Part shown: piece by piece, positions 20,401-33,800 of the stretch
How positions within the stretch are numbered: the stretch's first letter is position 1
Layout: each line of letters opens with the position of its first letter
NCBI RefSeq assembly: GCF_964204645.1
Contig: NC_134034.1
Span: 10,287,414-10,351,413 of the forward strand
Source: Tubulanus polymorphus
Lineage: Eukaryota > Nemertea > Palaeonemertea > Tubulaniformes > Tubulanidae
Length of the DNA: 64,000 bases
Direction: 5' to 3'
The notes under the pieces: generated by a model
Told to the model about the DNA's origin: nothing
What the model saw: the letters and a program-made list of their open reading frames with translations, nothing else
Database searches by the model: none
Program-made: the position numbers and the translations under genes

Positions 20401-20839
20401 AAACAAGAGATTCCAAAACCTGTTTGAACTTAGTAATCACGGATGCTGCCTCAAGATGACTCCCAAGGTAACCGGCCAAATACGGTCGGGGATTCATGTT
20501 TCCCTTATTCGGCTCTGGTATAACCGTACTCTGGAATGGCCTTTCTAAAAGGTTTTGGTAATCTCAAAAGGCTGGGTGAGCCATGTGGGGCGAAAACCAG
20601 TTCTGTGCGCAGCTAACCTAGCAGTTAGTAGCTACCGATAGTCTTAGTAGCCTAGCGGCCATAAGCACTTGAGTCTCATACGCCCGAATTCGAAGCGGGT
20701 TGCTTTTCCCACGGATCTGAGCATTTTCCGGGGTAATCGGCAGTAGCTGGTGTTGAATGGCTTCTCACTTCGGTCGATGGTCGTTAGCGTTTGCTTCGCA
20801 TTGGTGAGCCCTGGGACGACATTGCCAGTTGCTAAGTGT

Positions 20840-22475
20840 GCCAATTGCGAGTTGCCGATTGCTCGTTCTCAAATGCCACTTGCTACTTGACCATTTTTTA
20901 AACCGTCTGCTAGCGCCGCCTCAGTGTATACTTTTTGTTATGTACTGCTTGATTATCAAAAGTTGATACCCTATTATTTAACCAAAGTACATAAGATTAC
21001 GACAAAATGCCAAAAAAAATATCTTACTCTTGACCAATTTCTAAAATGATGTATGGATCAAAAGAAAAATTTTCTATTTAATAGATTTAAAACATAAAAT
21101 CTTTATTTTTTTCAAAGTAGTAACAGATAAGAAACACACTCGTTTTCAAACATTTCCATTTTTCTCAAAATTTTAAAATCCTAGTTTTCTCAACTGTTGC
21201 GTACATATTGATTACGATAATAAAACTACCTACTGTACGAATCTGTCACTCTTCTGAAGAATTGACCCTACCTTTACCGTGCGTACACGTAATGAATGAA
21301 TGACCTCTATTTAACCAGAAATATATTTCTAACGATTACTTTTGGATGAGACACCCAGGGACAGTACCTCCTGGTCCGATACCGGCTCTCGACCTGGTCC
21401 GGACCAGGAGACTGAGGCAGGTACCCATGGAACCCGAGCCGCTCAGCAGTGGGCTCGTTTCAAGCTTTTCATTGACTCGGCCTGCAGTTTTCGTAATTAT
21501 AACCTTAGCGGTCGTCTTCATAACATCTGTCTTAAAACATCGTTCCTGTTTTGAAAAAAGGACAGCCATTTAATACCTTGAATGAAAACTATTAACGTAA
21601 TTGCGACTATGTATTTGCAACAGCGACGTGACGCGCGTACTGTGGTAAACTTCATTCGTGATTAAGTCAATGATTAAGGGTATACATATGACAACTATTG
21701 CAAGCAGGTGTTAGATTCACCAAGTCCTGGCAGTGTGGCTGTCTCCACAGTGATCTACGTCGCTCTACGATCCTAGTGTACCAATCTGTGGTACATCAGA
21801 CACAAGGTTCTTGTTGAAGTGTTAGAAGTCAAGAATCATCTGTAGAAACTACATAAAAAGTCTTAACAAAAATAGTTAAGTAGCATTTCGCACCCTCATG
21901 TCCGATAATATCATGAATCTAGTGTGTCGATCATATTACGACCACAACCAATTGACGGTCAGTCGAGGCGTCAGTCCAATCGTCTGTCTATAAAAAAAAT
22001 TTCATGCATTATCACTATGACACGAAGCCGAGAATCACGGTCCCTGAGAGAGCCGCGCGTCTGCCATAACCCCCTAGTACCGGACCATGTTGGATCTCTA
22101 GATGGGGGGGGGGGGGAGTTTTACAGAATCTAGCAATACTAAAATTTCAAAAACACCGCCGCTAGACCAGACTGCACGGCCGCAGTCTGAACCTAGGCTA
22201 GCCCCACCCGCAGGCACCTCCGGTACCGGAATTCGCGGCGTCCGGTGTCCATTGTCAGAAACAATTCCTTACTGGCTAACATGTTTTTAAAGACGTTTTT
22301 TGCCTGAAAATGTGTTGGATAATAACTTGCGGTAATGATATGTATGCCAGAACTATAACGGAGCTAATGGGGTTTGATACGCGGTAAATATTTCAAAAAT
22401 ATACTGTGGCGGCGCTAGCGGGTGGTTTGAAAATGGTCAACTAGCAAATGGCAACTCGCAACTAGCAACTTTTTT
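20840..22475. repeat. pair of related blocks in inverted orientation
   Basis: The block near 20840-20940 (caattgcgagttgcc, cttgaccattttttaaacc, ctagcgccgcc, agtgtatac) is the approximate reverse complement of 22396-22470 (atatactgtggcggcgctag, ggtcaactagcaaatggcaa). They lie about 1.5 kb apart and may be the ends of one element or two separate insertions. The interior shows no transposase frame. Confidence 0.5.
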
Positions 22476-22479
22476 TTCC

Positions 22480-22674
22480 CTGGGTGCTTGCGACAGCGGC
22501 CTAAAGGCTTTGCTTGGCCCACACTGAAAGCTACTGTCCTCTCTCTCTTTTTATAATTGTGCTTTGTTTAAAAAATTTGTAAATTTTATTGTTTGTTTTC
22601 CCTCAACCTGTGTACATAGCCTATCATGCTTTCTGTGAAATAAATTTGAACTTGAACTTGAACTTGAACTTGAG
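22480..22674 (+). mobile_element. SINE/LINE 3' end with ttgaac tandem tail
   Basis: The sequence catgctttctgtgaaataaa is followed by about five ttgaac(tt) units at 22643-22674. The same terminal word (atgctt...gaaataaat) precedes the tails at 2221 and 6696, so this is a dispersed retroelement family in this genome. The 5' boundary is unclear. Confidence 0.55.
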
Positions 22675-23438
22675 CAATGTCGTCTCAGGGCTTCCATACA
22701 TTGGACGTGTTAGCAACACTACCTACTTTCGGAGTAGACCTACACGTGCACAACCCGCCATCCCAATATTTTTCCCGTCACATCCCGCCCTCTTTACTGC
22801 TATAGGCAAGCGAGTAATGGATGTCGTCCAGATTAGTGCTAAAAACTCAACAATCCGGGAAAACGAGATTTTGTCCCTTTAACTCTAACACTAAATCGAT
22901 CTAATACCGAAACAATGAAATAGTTATTTAATTTTCGTAAATCAAAAATTGGTTTCATGTAAAACAACGCCGAGAAAGCCGAGAGGGGAGCCGCCGTCAT
23001 TTCCCGAATCGCGGATTTTTCCCGACTGTGAATAAACGTCCACCCGACTCTGTGAGAATTTTGCGGTTTTTGACGGGCATTTTCGTGTTTTGACGTCGAT
23101 AATCGACGCTAAGCGATGCGCCCAACGACTTAAAACGGATTAATCGGTTAGGGAGAGATTTCAAGTTACAGCTAATCGGCGCCGAAGCTTCGTAATTCGC
23201 TTGAAACGGCGAAAAATCGCGAGTTTGCGACCATGAACTGGGCGAAAAATTAGGAAATAAACGCTTCCGGGTTTGCTAAAAGTTTCGAATTTGAGCCTTT
23301 ATTCTCGCATTTGAAGTAACATCAATTCTTACAAGTCCGTTGTAACCAACAATCACGCTAACCTTTGACATATAAGAAGTCCGACAGTCCGAGGTCCGAA
23401 GTTTATCTATGCCCAGTCGGAATTTAATAGATGTCAAC
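22675..23438 (+). promoter_or_regulatory. 5' flank and probable 5' UTR of the LRRFIP gene
   Basis: The stretch from about 22960 is richer in CG dinucleotides (ccgagaggggagccgccgtc) than the surrounding AT-rich DNA. It leads into the first coding exon without another gene. No clear TATA box was found. Assignment as promoter and leader is by position. Confidence 0.35.
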
Positions 23439-23564
23439 ATGAGCTCGCCGACAACTACTACGACTGGTAGCGCCACCGGTGCCAGCAGCGGCAGACGCAG
23501 GTCGTCTAATACGACAGCGTCGCGCACGGCTGAAGATCAAGCGTTGAATCAGATCGCTAAAGAG
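23439..23564 (+). CDS. LRRFIP: LRRFIP first exon (short isoform)
   Basis: The ATG at 23439 gives [18 protein letters not shown], then [14 protein letters not shown], matching the AEDEALxxIARE element before the hallmark exon in vertebrate proteins. The donor is gag|gtaagt, phase 0. An upstream in-frame ATG at 23409 exists, but the start at 23439 resembles the family N-terminus more closely. Confidence 0.8.
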
Positions 23565-24771
23565 GTAAGTTTTCCCTATACTATATATTGCCACACAGAC
23601 CCTACAGTCCATCAGGGTCATCCTTATTACCGAGATGACGTAATTTACCGAGATGACATGAAATATAACATATATATTTATTCCTTATCGATTTTAACAC
23701 TTGAAATGATGTTATATCAGTAATGAATACCTGCTGGAGGTAATGTATATAGCACGTTTGAGTTTTTCTTGTTCACCTCAACCTCAGGGATGAGAATTCC
23801 CCACGGATCCACGGTTTCCTGCGGATTTCGGTATTGAAAAATATCAATTTTACAAATAGTCCAAAAATGATGTAAAAGTATGGGGGGGGGGTGATGATCT
23901 CATTCAATTGATCCGGCGTGATCGGTAATCAGGTGAACCGTAAAAGCGTTCAGTGCCTGTTTTACTCATCGTCACGTGAAAGTATCGCATTTCAATGCAT
24001 ATTCATTGCAACACGGTGATTTTGTATTTTACATTTGTACTACGATCTTGATGAGTGTGTATGTATTTTATCGATCGGTTGCAGACGCGCGCGTGCGGCA
24101 ACAGTAGTAATGTAGGCCTACTTACTGTTGCCGCGCGTGTTGTGGCGAACGTCTTCAGATATTATACGCTACTGGGTGATGATTTTTAGTGAGCATTTAT
24201 CGGCGCGTTTTAACTGCAATAATTCAGGACTCGACCCGTAATGCGTGAGATGCTGAATGTCATCGAATGAGGATGTACCACATTGGAACTAGCCATTACC
24301 TTCCAAAATATAATAGTCGTTCATGGGTTCAAGATCGCTGTAAGTGCTCGTAAAACGCGTTTAATTTCTAAAATTTTCTTGGGGGAGGACCCCGAAACCC
24401 CCGGAAATCGCTTCGCACCTTCGGCGCTCGCGAGTGCTGTTTGCGTGTGCAACTCAACAAAAAAAAACCAGCGGATTCTATAGGTCGGCGTTCTCATCTC
24501 TGCAACCTACCGAGCACCACTCACGGTATTATCAGTAGGTTTTTGAGGTTTATAGCTCAGTTTGTTTGCCAATAAGTGCTTGATACTGCCATACACAACG
24601 AAAACAAAAAGTGATCGGGATATTGTTCGGTCAGTCATATGAACGTAAATCACTTTACGGGCGGCTATTGCATTTGACCACCAATATGGCGTAGTTAAAC
24701 CAAAAAAAGCTCATATGCACGCTTAGAATAGCAAGGTCGTAGTCATAAGCGTGCATATGAGCTTTTATGGT

Positions 24772-24842
<71 letters not shown>

Positions 24843-27800
24843 CTGCTATATATAGCAACGGTTTCAACCCCTGTAGGTCACATGGCCCATCGTAGTCATT
24901 GTCATTACCGCGATTTACCGCGATTAGCAAATTCACCGAAATGATAATAATGACATAATAGCATTTCTGATAATAATAATAATAATAATCGTAATAATAA
25001 TAAATGTAATATTATATCGCCTAAAGAGTATTCCATCGCGGACACAAAGGCAACAAAGCTAGGATTTTTCAATTGAATTAGTTCAGTGTTTTTTATACGT
25101 ATTCTAAGTAGATTTTGCCCTCATTTTTTTATGCCGCGGTGGAGGTGATAGTTATCTGTCAATGCTATGCACCGAAGTACATTGAGCTGATGAAAAATAT
25201 ATATATAGATATAAACAGCTTCCTGGTCGACGATAGGAGCAGCCGTATAATTTGTTGTTTGCGGCTAATTTTCCCCGACTCGGGTTTATAGCAAGCAATT
25301 CGAGTGTTGTGACTGTATTCTGCGGATTTCGTAACCGTTCATCTACGTACATGAAGAGTGGATTTTTCCGATTACCGAAAAGTCCGATATTCATCACCGA
25401 ATTCGATGACGTTGCCCTGCTGCAGGATTCGTTATAACCATCAACAGTCCACGGAAGCGATTGTCGTCTGCTGCGTTGTTCGGATTTCTCGAAAGTGATT
25501 TTCGCATTTGAAATCTTCATTGTGTTTCCCGTCGTCATTTCGTCGATCGCCGCGATTTCTAAAATTGATAATCGACGTTTATTCGAGTGAATCGCATTTA
25601 CTAATTATATGTATGGTAACATCGGCGGAGTTTATAGGTTAATTGTCGTAAAGTGCGCACGAGATAACGAATCTCGGGTGCTTTTTTTCGCATCCCAATT
25701 TTTTCAAACGGAATAAATTGTGGATTATTGAGGATAGTGTTGAAAAATGGGGGCTAACGAATCGGCGCCGTTAGATAAAACGAGAACTTCGTCGAAACGA
25801 AAACGTTCGCTTTCGGCGCCATCGCTAAACAGCGGCGAGGACAGTCAGACGGACGTCGCGACCGATACTTCGAATCCAGGTGGTGCCGGCATTACCGACC
25901 AGCAGACGGAGTCTGTACCGACGACGCCTCGTCCGTCGTCCCGCCGCGTCGTCGACAGCGGACTGCAGTCCGTTCGTTCGTCCGTTTATTCGTCGTGTTC
26001 GGAATTTACGGAAGTCACGCGAATGGCGTCGTCGTTGAGGTCGTCGACGACGACGATGACTAGTTCGCGCTCATTGTTGACGTCGTCGTCGTCAACTACG
26101 ATTCAGTCGGATAATATTTCGGAAATTGCTGTTGCTCCCTTGGCCACGGTTTCCTCAGAAACAGATTTACAGGAAGATATTCCAGGAAATACTTTAGATC
26201 AGAGCATTGCTGTTGCTCCTTTGGCCACGGTTTCCTCAGATACGGATTTAGACAAAGATGTTCCAGGAAATACTTTATATCTGAGCATTGCTGTAGCTCC
26301 CTTGGCCACGGTTTCATCAGAAACGGATTTACAGGAAGATATTCCAGGAAATACTTTAGATCAGAGCATTGCTGTTGCTCCCTTGGCCACGGTTTCCTCA
26401 GATACGGATTTAGACAAAGATGTTCCAGGAAATACTTTAGATCAGAGCATTGCTGTTGTTGCTCCCTTGGCCATGGTTTCCTCAGAAACAGATTTGGACA
26501 AAAATGTTCAAGAAAGTACATTAGATCTGAGTGGTGCTGTTGCCCAGTTAGCAATAGGTTCCTCGGAAAAGGATGTACGCTTAGGTATTCCAGAAATTTC
26601 TGTCCATTTTAGCGCCGCTGTTGCTGGGGAAAACAATTCAAAAACGGGAAATATTTCTGTTGCTGGTTCGAGTATATCAGGCAGTGGGGATTCCCCCCAT
26701 ATTGAACTTGATCAATCGCATAATGATACCATACAGGGGATAGAAATATCATCTGATGTCAGTGGATCAATGGCTGCTTCAATACCATGTCAAACCTCGA
26801 CTGTAAAACACCAGCTACAACAAGAAGCCGCAGGTATCTGTGATGATAGTCACACTGGTAGTGATTTAGAAGAATTTCCAGAATCCATCCATAACAAACT
26901 CCATGATAATGAGCAGGAGAAACCTGAGACTTGTGACGTTTCAGATGAAAGTATCGTGGCAAGTGAATCCCGCAAAGAAATCCCAAAACTTCTCGCAAGT
27001 CCAAATCATAGAAAGGAATGCGTAATGGAATCGGTTTCATTCGAAAATGAAGTCATTTTGTCCGATGGTATTGATATTCCATTACCCGAGTCATCTGATA
27101 GCGATAGAGCTGGTGCCGATGCAGCAGAAATTGGAAAATTTTCCGAGTCATTACTGAAGAAATTGGAAACATTACATAATCAGTCTAGTCCTTCGTCTTC
27201 GTTGAAAGTGTTGTCAAATTTCAACAGTGCGCATTCGTCGCAGCTGCCGTCGCCGCCATCATCAATAGGTGGCAGTAGTATAGGTTCTGGAGCGACGCTG
27301 CCGTCGCCTCCATCTTCCATCGACCTGGATGAGGTTGGGGTTTCTTCGAGATCGGAGGATCGATTACGCGCGGAGCCCGTCCGTTGTGACTTTTCGATAG
27401 TTATCGACGAACCAGAAAATAGTGAATCAATGCGCGATAATCTTAAGATACGACCTACGTTAGGAGAACCTGCGGAAAAGAATGACGTCGAAAACATGCC
27501 ACCAGTGGCGAGTGAGTCTAGTGTAGCCCGGGATTCCGGGGTGAGGGTTGATGAACTTAAAGCTCAGCCTAAATCAGGCGAACTTGCGGATATGAAAGCT
27601 GTTGTAGGGACACGGACTGAGAAAAGTCAGTCAGGGGTAACGAATGCGAAAGCACGCGATTCGTTTCGACAAAATCTACAAAATGATGTAGAAGTATTGC
27701 CACCCAAGCTGGAACCAAGTCTGAAGGATTCAAATGTTTCAGCAGAAGAGACACTGCTGAGTGAGTCTAGGGAAATCATTGGAATTTATGCAGAATCAAA

Positions 27801-30800
27801 GACCCAAGATTGGGACGGTTTGCCAGATAAACTTGTGAAACTGGATGACCCTGTGTTGATTGAAACTAAAAGCAGACTAAATGCGGATGATTTAGCTGAC
27901 AATGAATTCACAGAAAATGCTGATTCCAAGCGAATGGGTGACGTAACTATTAAACTTGAGAACGTAGAAAACCCTGTGTCAATTGCAATTGTAGCCGATT
28001 CCCAGATAATGAAAATAGAAAATATAGTTGAAGTGGACATAGAGATTAGATCAGATGTACCTCAAATAGAACCACAAAGTAACAACGATTCAGCTGAAGT
28101 TGCGCCTGAAAATGTGAAACGCGAAAGCTCTGAGGTGATCGAGGTAAACGTTCTAGCTGAGGTGGACTTAGAAGAGGTTAGGACTAAAGCCGAGGACATA
28201 AAACAACTGATTGATTCTCAACCTGATCTTCAGTTGACTGGTCTAAAAACAGACTTCGCGGTGGCTGAAATCGAGTCTAATACTGCGGAATCAAGAACAG
28301 CAGGTCAAGAAGTTAAAGAAATCAAAGAATTGATTGCCCCAGAGCCTAAAGTTGAAGATCTACAGTTGACAGATCTAATAACTGTTACAGGACTTGAGGC
28401 GGCTGAGGGTCGGTCCGATACTGATGAAATGAGAATAACTCCCGATGTCAAGGAAATCAAAGCATTCATGGATCCACAATCTGAACTTGAGGAGTTGAAT
28501 GATATAGAATCCTCTACAGAGGTTGGCTCTGATGCCGATGGGATGAATGTTCCAAAAGTCAAACAAATCAAAGATTTGAATGGGCAGCATAAACCTCAAG
28601 ATGTAGATATTGAAAGGTGTGTAGCCCAGCAACCAGAAAATATACTACCAGAGGCGATAATAACTGAGCTTAACTCAGAAGTGAGGATGGATGACGACAA
28701 AGTTTCATTAGTTCATGAATCTGAGGCTGGAATCAAATCTCTGTCCAGTGAAGTAAGGTTCGAAGATTCTGAGCCTATCCAGGCTGAGCAACTGCTCATT
28801 GGAACTGAGCCTAGTTCAAAACTAGGGTTGAATAAAGTTGAAGCTTCACATGTTCAGAAACTTGATGGAAGAATCGAGGCAGAAGTTCCAATATCCGAAT
28901 CGATCTCAGCAATGGATGAGCCCTCCCAAGATTTTAAACCAGAAAACCAAGCCGTATTTGTTGAAGCAGCCTCAATAGAAAGTAAGGAACAAACAATTGA
29001 CAAAGTAGATCCAGATTCCGAAAATATAGCTGAAGTGAAGTTGAATGAAATACAAATACTAGGTGAAGATTTAAGGGAGAAGAATGTTGAACAAGATGCT
29101 AATGTTAAGGATACTAAAATAGTTGGAAAAGGAAATGCTGAAAGTTATCATGATTTTGTTGATGAAAAAGAAAATGATGAATTGAACCGGAGAGAAAATG
29201 TCAAAACCGTTAATAAAAGTCTAGCTGCAACGATTGGAGAATATGAAGAGGTAACAAATGATGATATTGATGATTTGGAAAATGTTTTAGAAGAGTTAGA
29301 AGTGTTCGTTGAAGATGGCGAAACAAAACAGGTCGATTATGTCGTAAATGTGGCTTCCAAAAAAGCGAACAAATTCGAGGTGGTGAAAAAGACCTCGTCG
29401 AAAATTGACCGTAAAATCGGAAAATTCTTTCATCGTAAATCCGAATCGCAAATCGTCATCAAATCGACGGAATCGTCGGAGAAAGCGTCGAAGTCGGCGG
29501 CGCCGATGTCGTGGCTGAAGAAGAAGTTGCGATCGCGTTCGATGTCGCTCGGATCGCTAAAGCGTAAAAGTAAAAAACCCGAGCCGCTCGCGTCGTCAAC
29601 TGATGGCGTTGGCGACACCAACTGGTTCGTCGTTGGCGCCGGCGCCGTAGAAAAAAGCTTCGATGAAGCTACGGCGAAAGAAAGCGATCGCGAAGCTGAA
29701 GTCGAATCTCGGGATGTTTCCGAAACGGTCGAAAGCGTCGACGAAAATTTACGTCATGCGGGAGTCGTCGAAGATGTAAGTGAGAGCAAGAATGTTGCGC
29801 GTGAATTTGTGTCACAAGATGTTTCTAAAAACGTTGAAAAAGATTTCATTCATCGAGAAGTTGAAGATACCGAGAACGAGGAATCTGCGCGGACGTTTAC
29901 ATCACGAGATGTTTCCGAAACGGTGGTAGAAGACGCGATAGATTTCGATAGCGCGCGTCGAAAACCCTACGAAGATCTCGACGGTTTAGAAGACGTATTC
30001 GATGGTGCCGATGCGCTCGGCGATGTTGACGCTCGTTGCGAAAGCGCCGAATTGGAACGGATTTTAACGCGACGCCCGGCAGGCGATGAGATGTCGAGTT
30101 CGTTTGGGGAAGTAGCGATAAAACGAGTGAAACGCCGGTCGTCGGCGGACATTGAATCTTTATCGAAAAATGCAGAGGTTTTAAGTCGAAGGAGGTCGTT
30201 TTCAGGATCGAAAACTGTTAGTAGCGTTCTCAGTCCAGATTTTGTTGATATTTCCTGGAAGAAAGGTGCAGAGATTGTTGCTAGTAAAACTACGGATGAA
30301 AATGTGATAGAAAATGCGGAGATTGTTGCTAATAAAATTACGGATGAAAATGTCATAGAAAATGCCGAGATCGTTGCTAGTAAAATTACGGATGAAAATT
30401 TGATAGAAAATGCCGAGATCTTTGCTAGTAAAACTGCGGATGGAAATTCGGGTGTTGATGTCGTCGAGGTAAAAAATGCTGAAAGAGTTCCTAGAGAAAG
30501 TGCGGCTGGAGTCGAAGTGGAAGCGTTTGCGGTCGAGTTGAAATCAAGTTTGGAGACGCAGCCCGTCGTTGAGGAGTCCAGGTTACCGTCTGTGCGTTCG
30601 CCGGAATCCACTTTCCCAAATGTTGTGGCAGCTGAGAAAACTTGCAACGATTTTATCGCGTCTGAAACGCGTCGAAACAATGAAAACGAAGTCGATCGAT
30701 TAGAAAAACATAGTGAGTCAAACGTATTACTCGAAGGAAAAATAACATTATCGAAACATCTGGAGACCGACGATGCAGAAGCAGGTCGGAATTCGAAGAG

Positions 30801-33800
30801 TGCGGATGCACAGATCGAGGTCGTCATGGCTCCGATTATAGAAGTGACTCCCGAGGTTGGAGCGGATCGAGTCATCGCAAAGTCGACTCCGCAGTGTTCT
30901 AAGAGTGTCGGAGTCACGGCGCACGAAGTGACTTTCGAGTCAAAGATCGGAGCTGATCGAACTCAGTTAAATGAGATCGGAGTCATGTCACCGGCTCAAC
31001 TAGTGGAACCGGCCGCCGAAGGTGCTGAATTTGACTCGCCGGAAGTCATCGCACCCGCGACTCTGGAGTCTAGCTCAACAAGATATGTAGAGAAGGAGGG
31101 AGAACGGACCGCGCAGTCAGAAGTTGAGCTCGTTGCAAATTTCATCGAAGAAGACGTTACTCCGAAAGGGTCGGATTTACCGGAAACTCGGTTTTCAGAT
31201 AGAATGACCCACGATACATCAAGGGCAGGCAACTTACAGGAGCCAGGCATAGAGGAGCCAGGCATAGAGGAGCCGGGCATAGAGGAGCCGGGCTTTCAGG
31301 AGCCAGGCGAGCAGGAGCTAGGTATGCAAGAGCCGGGCAAACAGAAGCCAGGATTAGAGAAGCCAGGCTTACAGGAGTTAAGCGTACACGGGCTTACCGA
31401 TATTGATAGAAGACCATTCGATGTTAGATCTGCTGATTCAAATGAAAAAACCGAGTCATCTACATCAGATATACGAGTAGAAGACCAATTGAACGCTGAC
31501 CGATTGAACGCTGACCGATTGAACGCGATTTCGAAAAATGAAATGCGCGAGTTTTCCGAAATAAACGATGAATTTCGAAACGGATTGAAAAGCGTTGATA
31601 TCGGAGTTGATTATGAACTTGTTGCTGCCGCTGCTGCTGCGGTCGACGTCGGTGACCGCGATCAATCGTCCAATTCATCATCGTCCGAAGAGGATACTCA
31701 CATTCCAGGCCCGGATTACGATCGATACGTAAGTCTTTACTTTGAAATCCTCGATCCCTACAGCGCGGTGGCGCCGCTTACCTATGCCCGGTTTCGATGA
31801 CTGGTATTAACTTTAACCCGGGGGCTAAACTCAATTCATTCTCGATAGAGTTAAACCCCGGGTTAAAGGTAATATCAGACTATAAAACGGAGCCCTGGCA
31901 ATCAGGGAAGAGTGAGGGAATTTTGTAAGAAAAAAAAAGAAGCAAAAATTCAGGGGAAAATCAATGAAATTTGTTGAGATTGCTAGATCACGTGTAAAAT
32001 CAAGCAGTTTCCGTCTATGTCTCGCGTTTTTGACTGTGTTTTTTTTATCAGATTCTTAGCAAGTCATGGAAAACAACGCGCATGTCAGGGAAAAGTGACC
32101 ACGGTGACATTTTACCGTCTGAAAATCCTTTTTTCGACCAGCAGCCAGCCATGGTTTTACACCTAATCAACCCCGGGATATTTTTTTCGTTTCTGTAAGA
32201 TTGTTTCCGGTAAGATGTATCGCGTGTTTACGAATAAAGCAGTTGTGCCGAGAACAATTCGTCTGACAATCTCGACAACTGATGAAGTGATGGAAAATAC
32301 CCCGTTCTCCTATACTACTTATACTCGTATTAGATGTACTTAGGCACCGCTCTGAGTAGAGAGGCGGAGGCTGGGAGTAAAGCGTAGTATACTGGTGGAG
32401 TTAATTTTCGGACCCAGTACCGCAGTTATGACCTAACTTCGATAATGTTCGTCCTCGGATAAATCTTGTATAACCGCTTCCCCCTCGTCCCTATAACGAT
32501 GGAGACATCGGTTCATTTCGTCGTCGAAATCGTTTTGCATTGTTTGTATCTGGGCGGAATTTGTTACTGGAAATATAAATCGGCCGTTCAAAGTCATAAG
32601 GTACGTTATGAGTGAGAGCTTTCGAGATTTACGGTAGATTCTGTTTAGAGACTTCAGAGATTGAACTGTAGGAGTTCAGAGTGAAATTAAACCCACTCAA
32701 CTGTGGAACTTGATCAAGAGTGAAATTAAACCCATTCAACTGTGGAACTGGGTTCAGAGTCAAATTAAACCCACACAACCGTGGAACTGGACTCAGAGAC
32801 AATAAACCACACAACTGTGGAACTTGATTCAGAGTGAAATTAAACCCCCTCAACTGTGGAACTGGATTCAGAGTCAAACTGGATCAAGAGTGAAATTAAA
32901 CCCACACAACTGTGGTACTGGGTTCAGAGTGAAATTAAACCCACACAACTGTGGAACTGGGTCCAGAGTCAAATTAAACCCACACAACTGTGGAACTGGA
33001 CTCAGGGACAATAAACCACTCAACTGTGGAACTGGATTCAGAGTCAAATTAAACCCACTCTACGCCTCAGTAGAGAATCTCTTCGGCCATTCCATCCCTT
33101 CTTGGTTGACTGACTTTGAATTTCAGTATGAACCTAACCCTGGCCTGTTTATGTGTAATGAGTGTTATGAGCAAGCAGTGGGCAGACTGACAGTCTATCT
33201 GTGTATGTACTGCAGAAATACTGCACTTACACAAAACAGCCGTTAATGAGTCAGAGACCGATATAAATCTTTGTCTGTCGATATTTACTTTTAATAGCTG
33301 TGAAACGAACGAACGTTCTACTTTCTTTTAAAACGTCGGCGCGCTGAGTAGCGAAACATACTTTCACAATACGTGCTAAATAAATACCAAGCGGTTTATT
33401 AGTTTTATAACGTAATGAGGTTGTGTGTGCTTAAAGACTGATTAGGAATTAATGACCTTTCGTAAAGAATTTATGCGTACAACCATTTTCGAGGGGCGTG
33501 ATCTGAAGGTCTTATGAAATTTTTCGGGCAAAATGATCAATAGAATTTCTTAATTCTACGGCCAATCCAGTAATCGAAAACTAGTCTTAATGTCGCAAGG
33601 GCAGGTTTTCGGTGACTGGTCCTAACCCTTCGAAATTCGAATGTACGCGCCAAAAAGTCCGGAAAAATTTTCCGGTGATCAAAATTTCAAAAGGCTAACA
33701 GAAAAGCTCCTTTTTGTCCTAATTTTTCTATGGGAGTTCCACCAGAATTCCCTACCAATTTTTTCGCGCTTTCAGCCCTCACACGGCCAACCACTACTCA

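Noticed and set aside
29967-30917. 316-codon antisense frame
   Set aside because: Shadow of the giant plus-strand exon; Ser-rich composition mirrors the Glu/Asp codons on the other strand.
32824-33246. 140-codon frame with PHNCGTG repeats
   Set aside because: Translation of the 40-bp tandem array plus non-coding flank.
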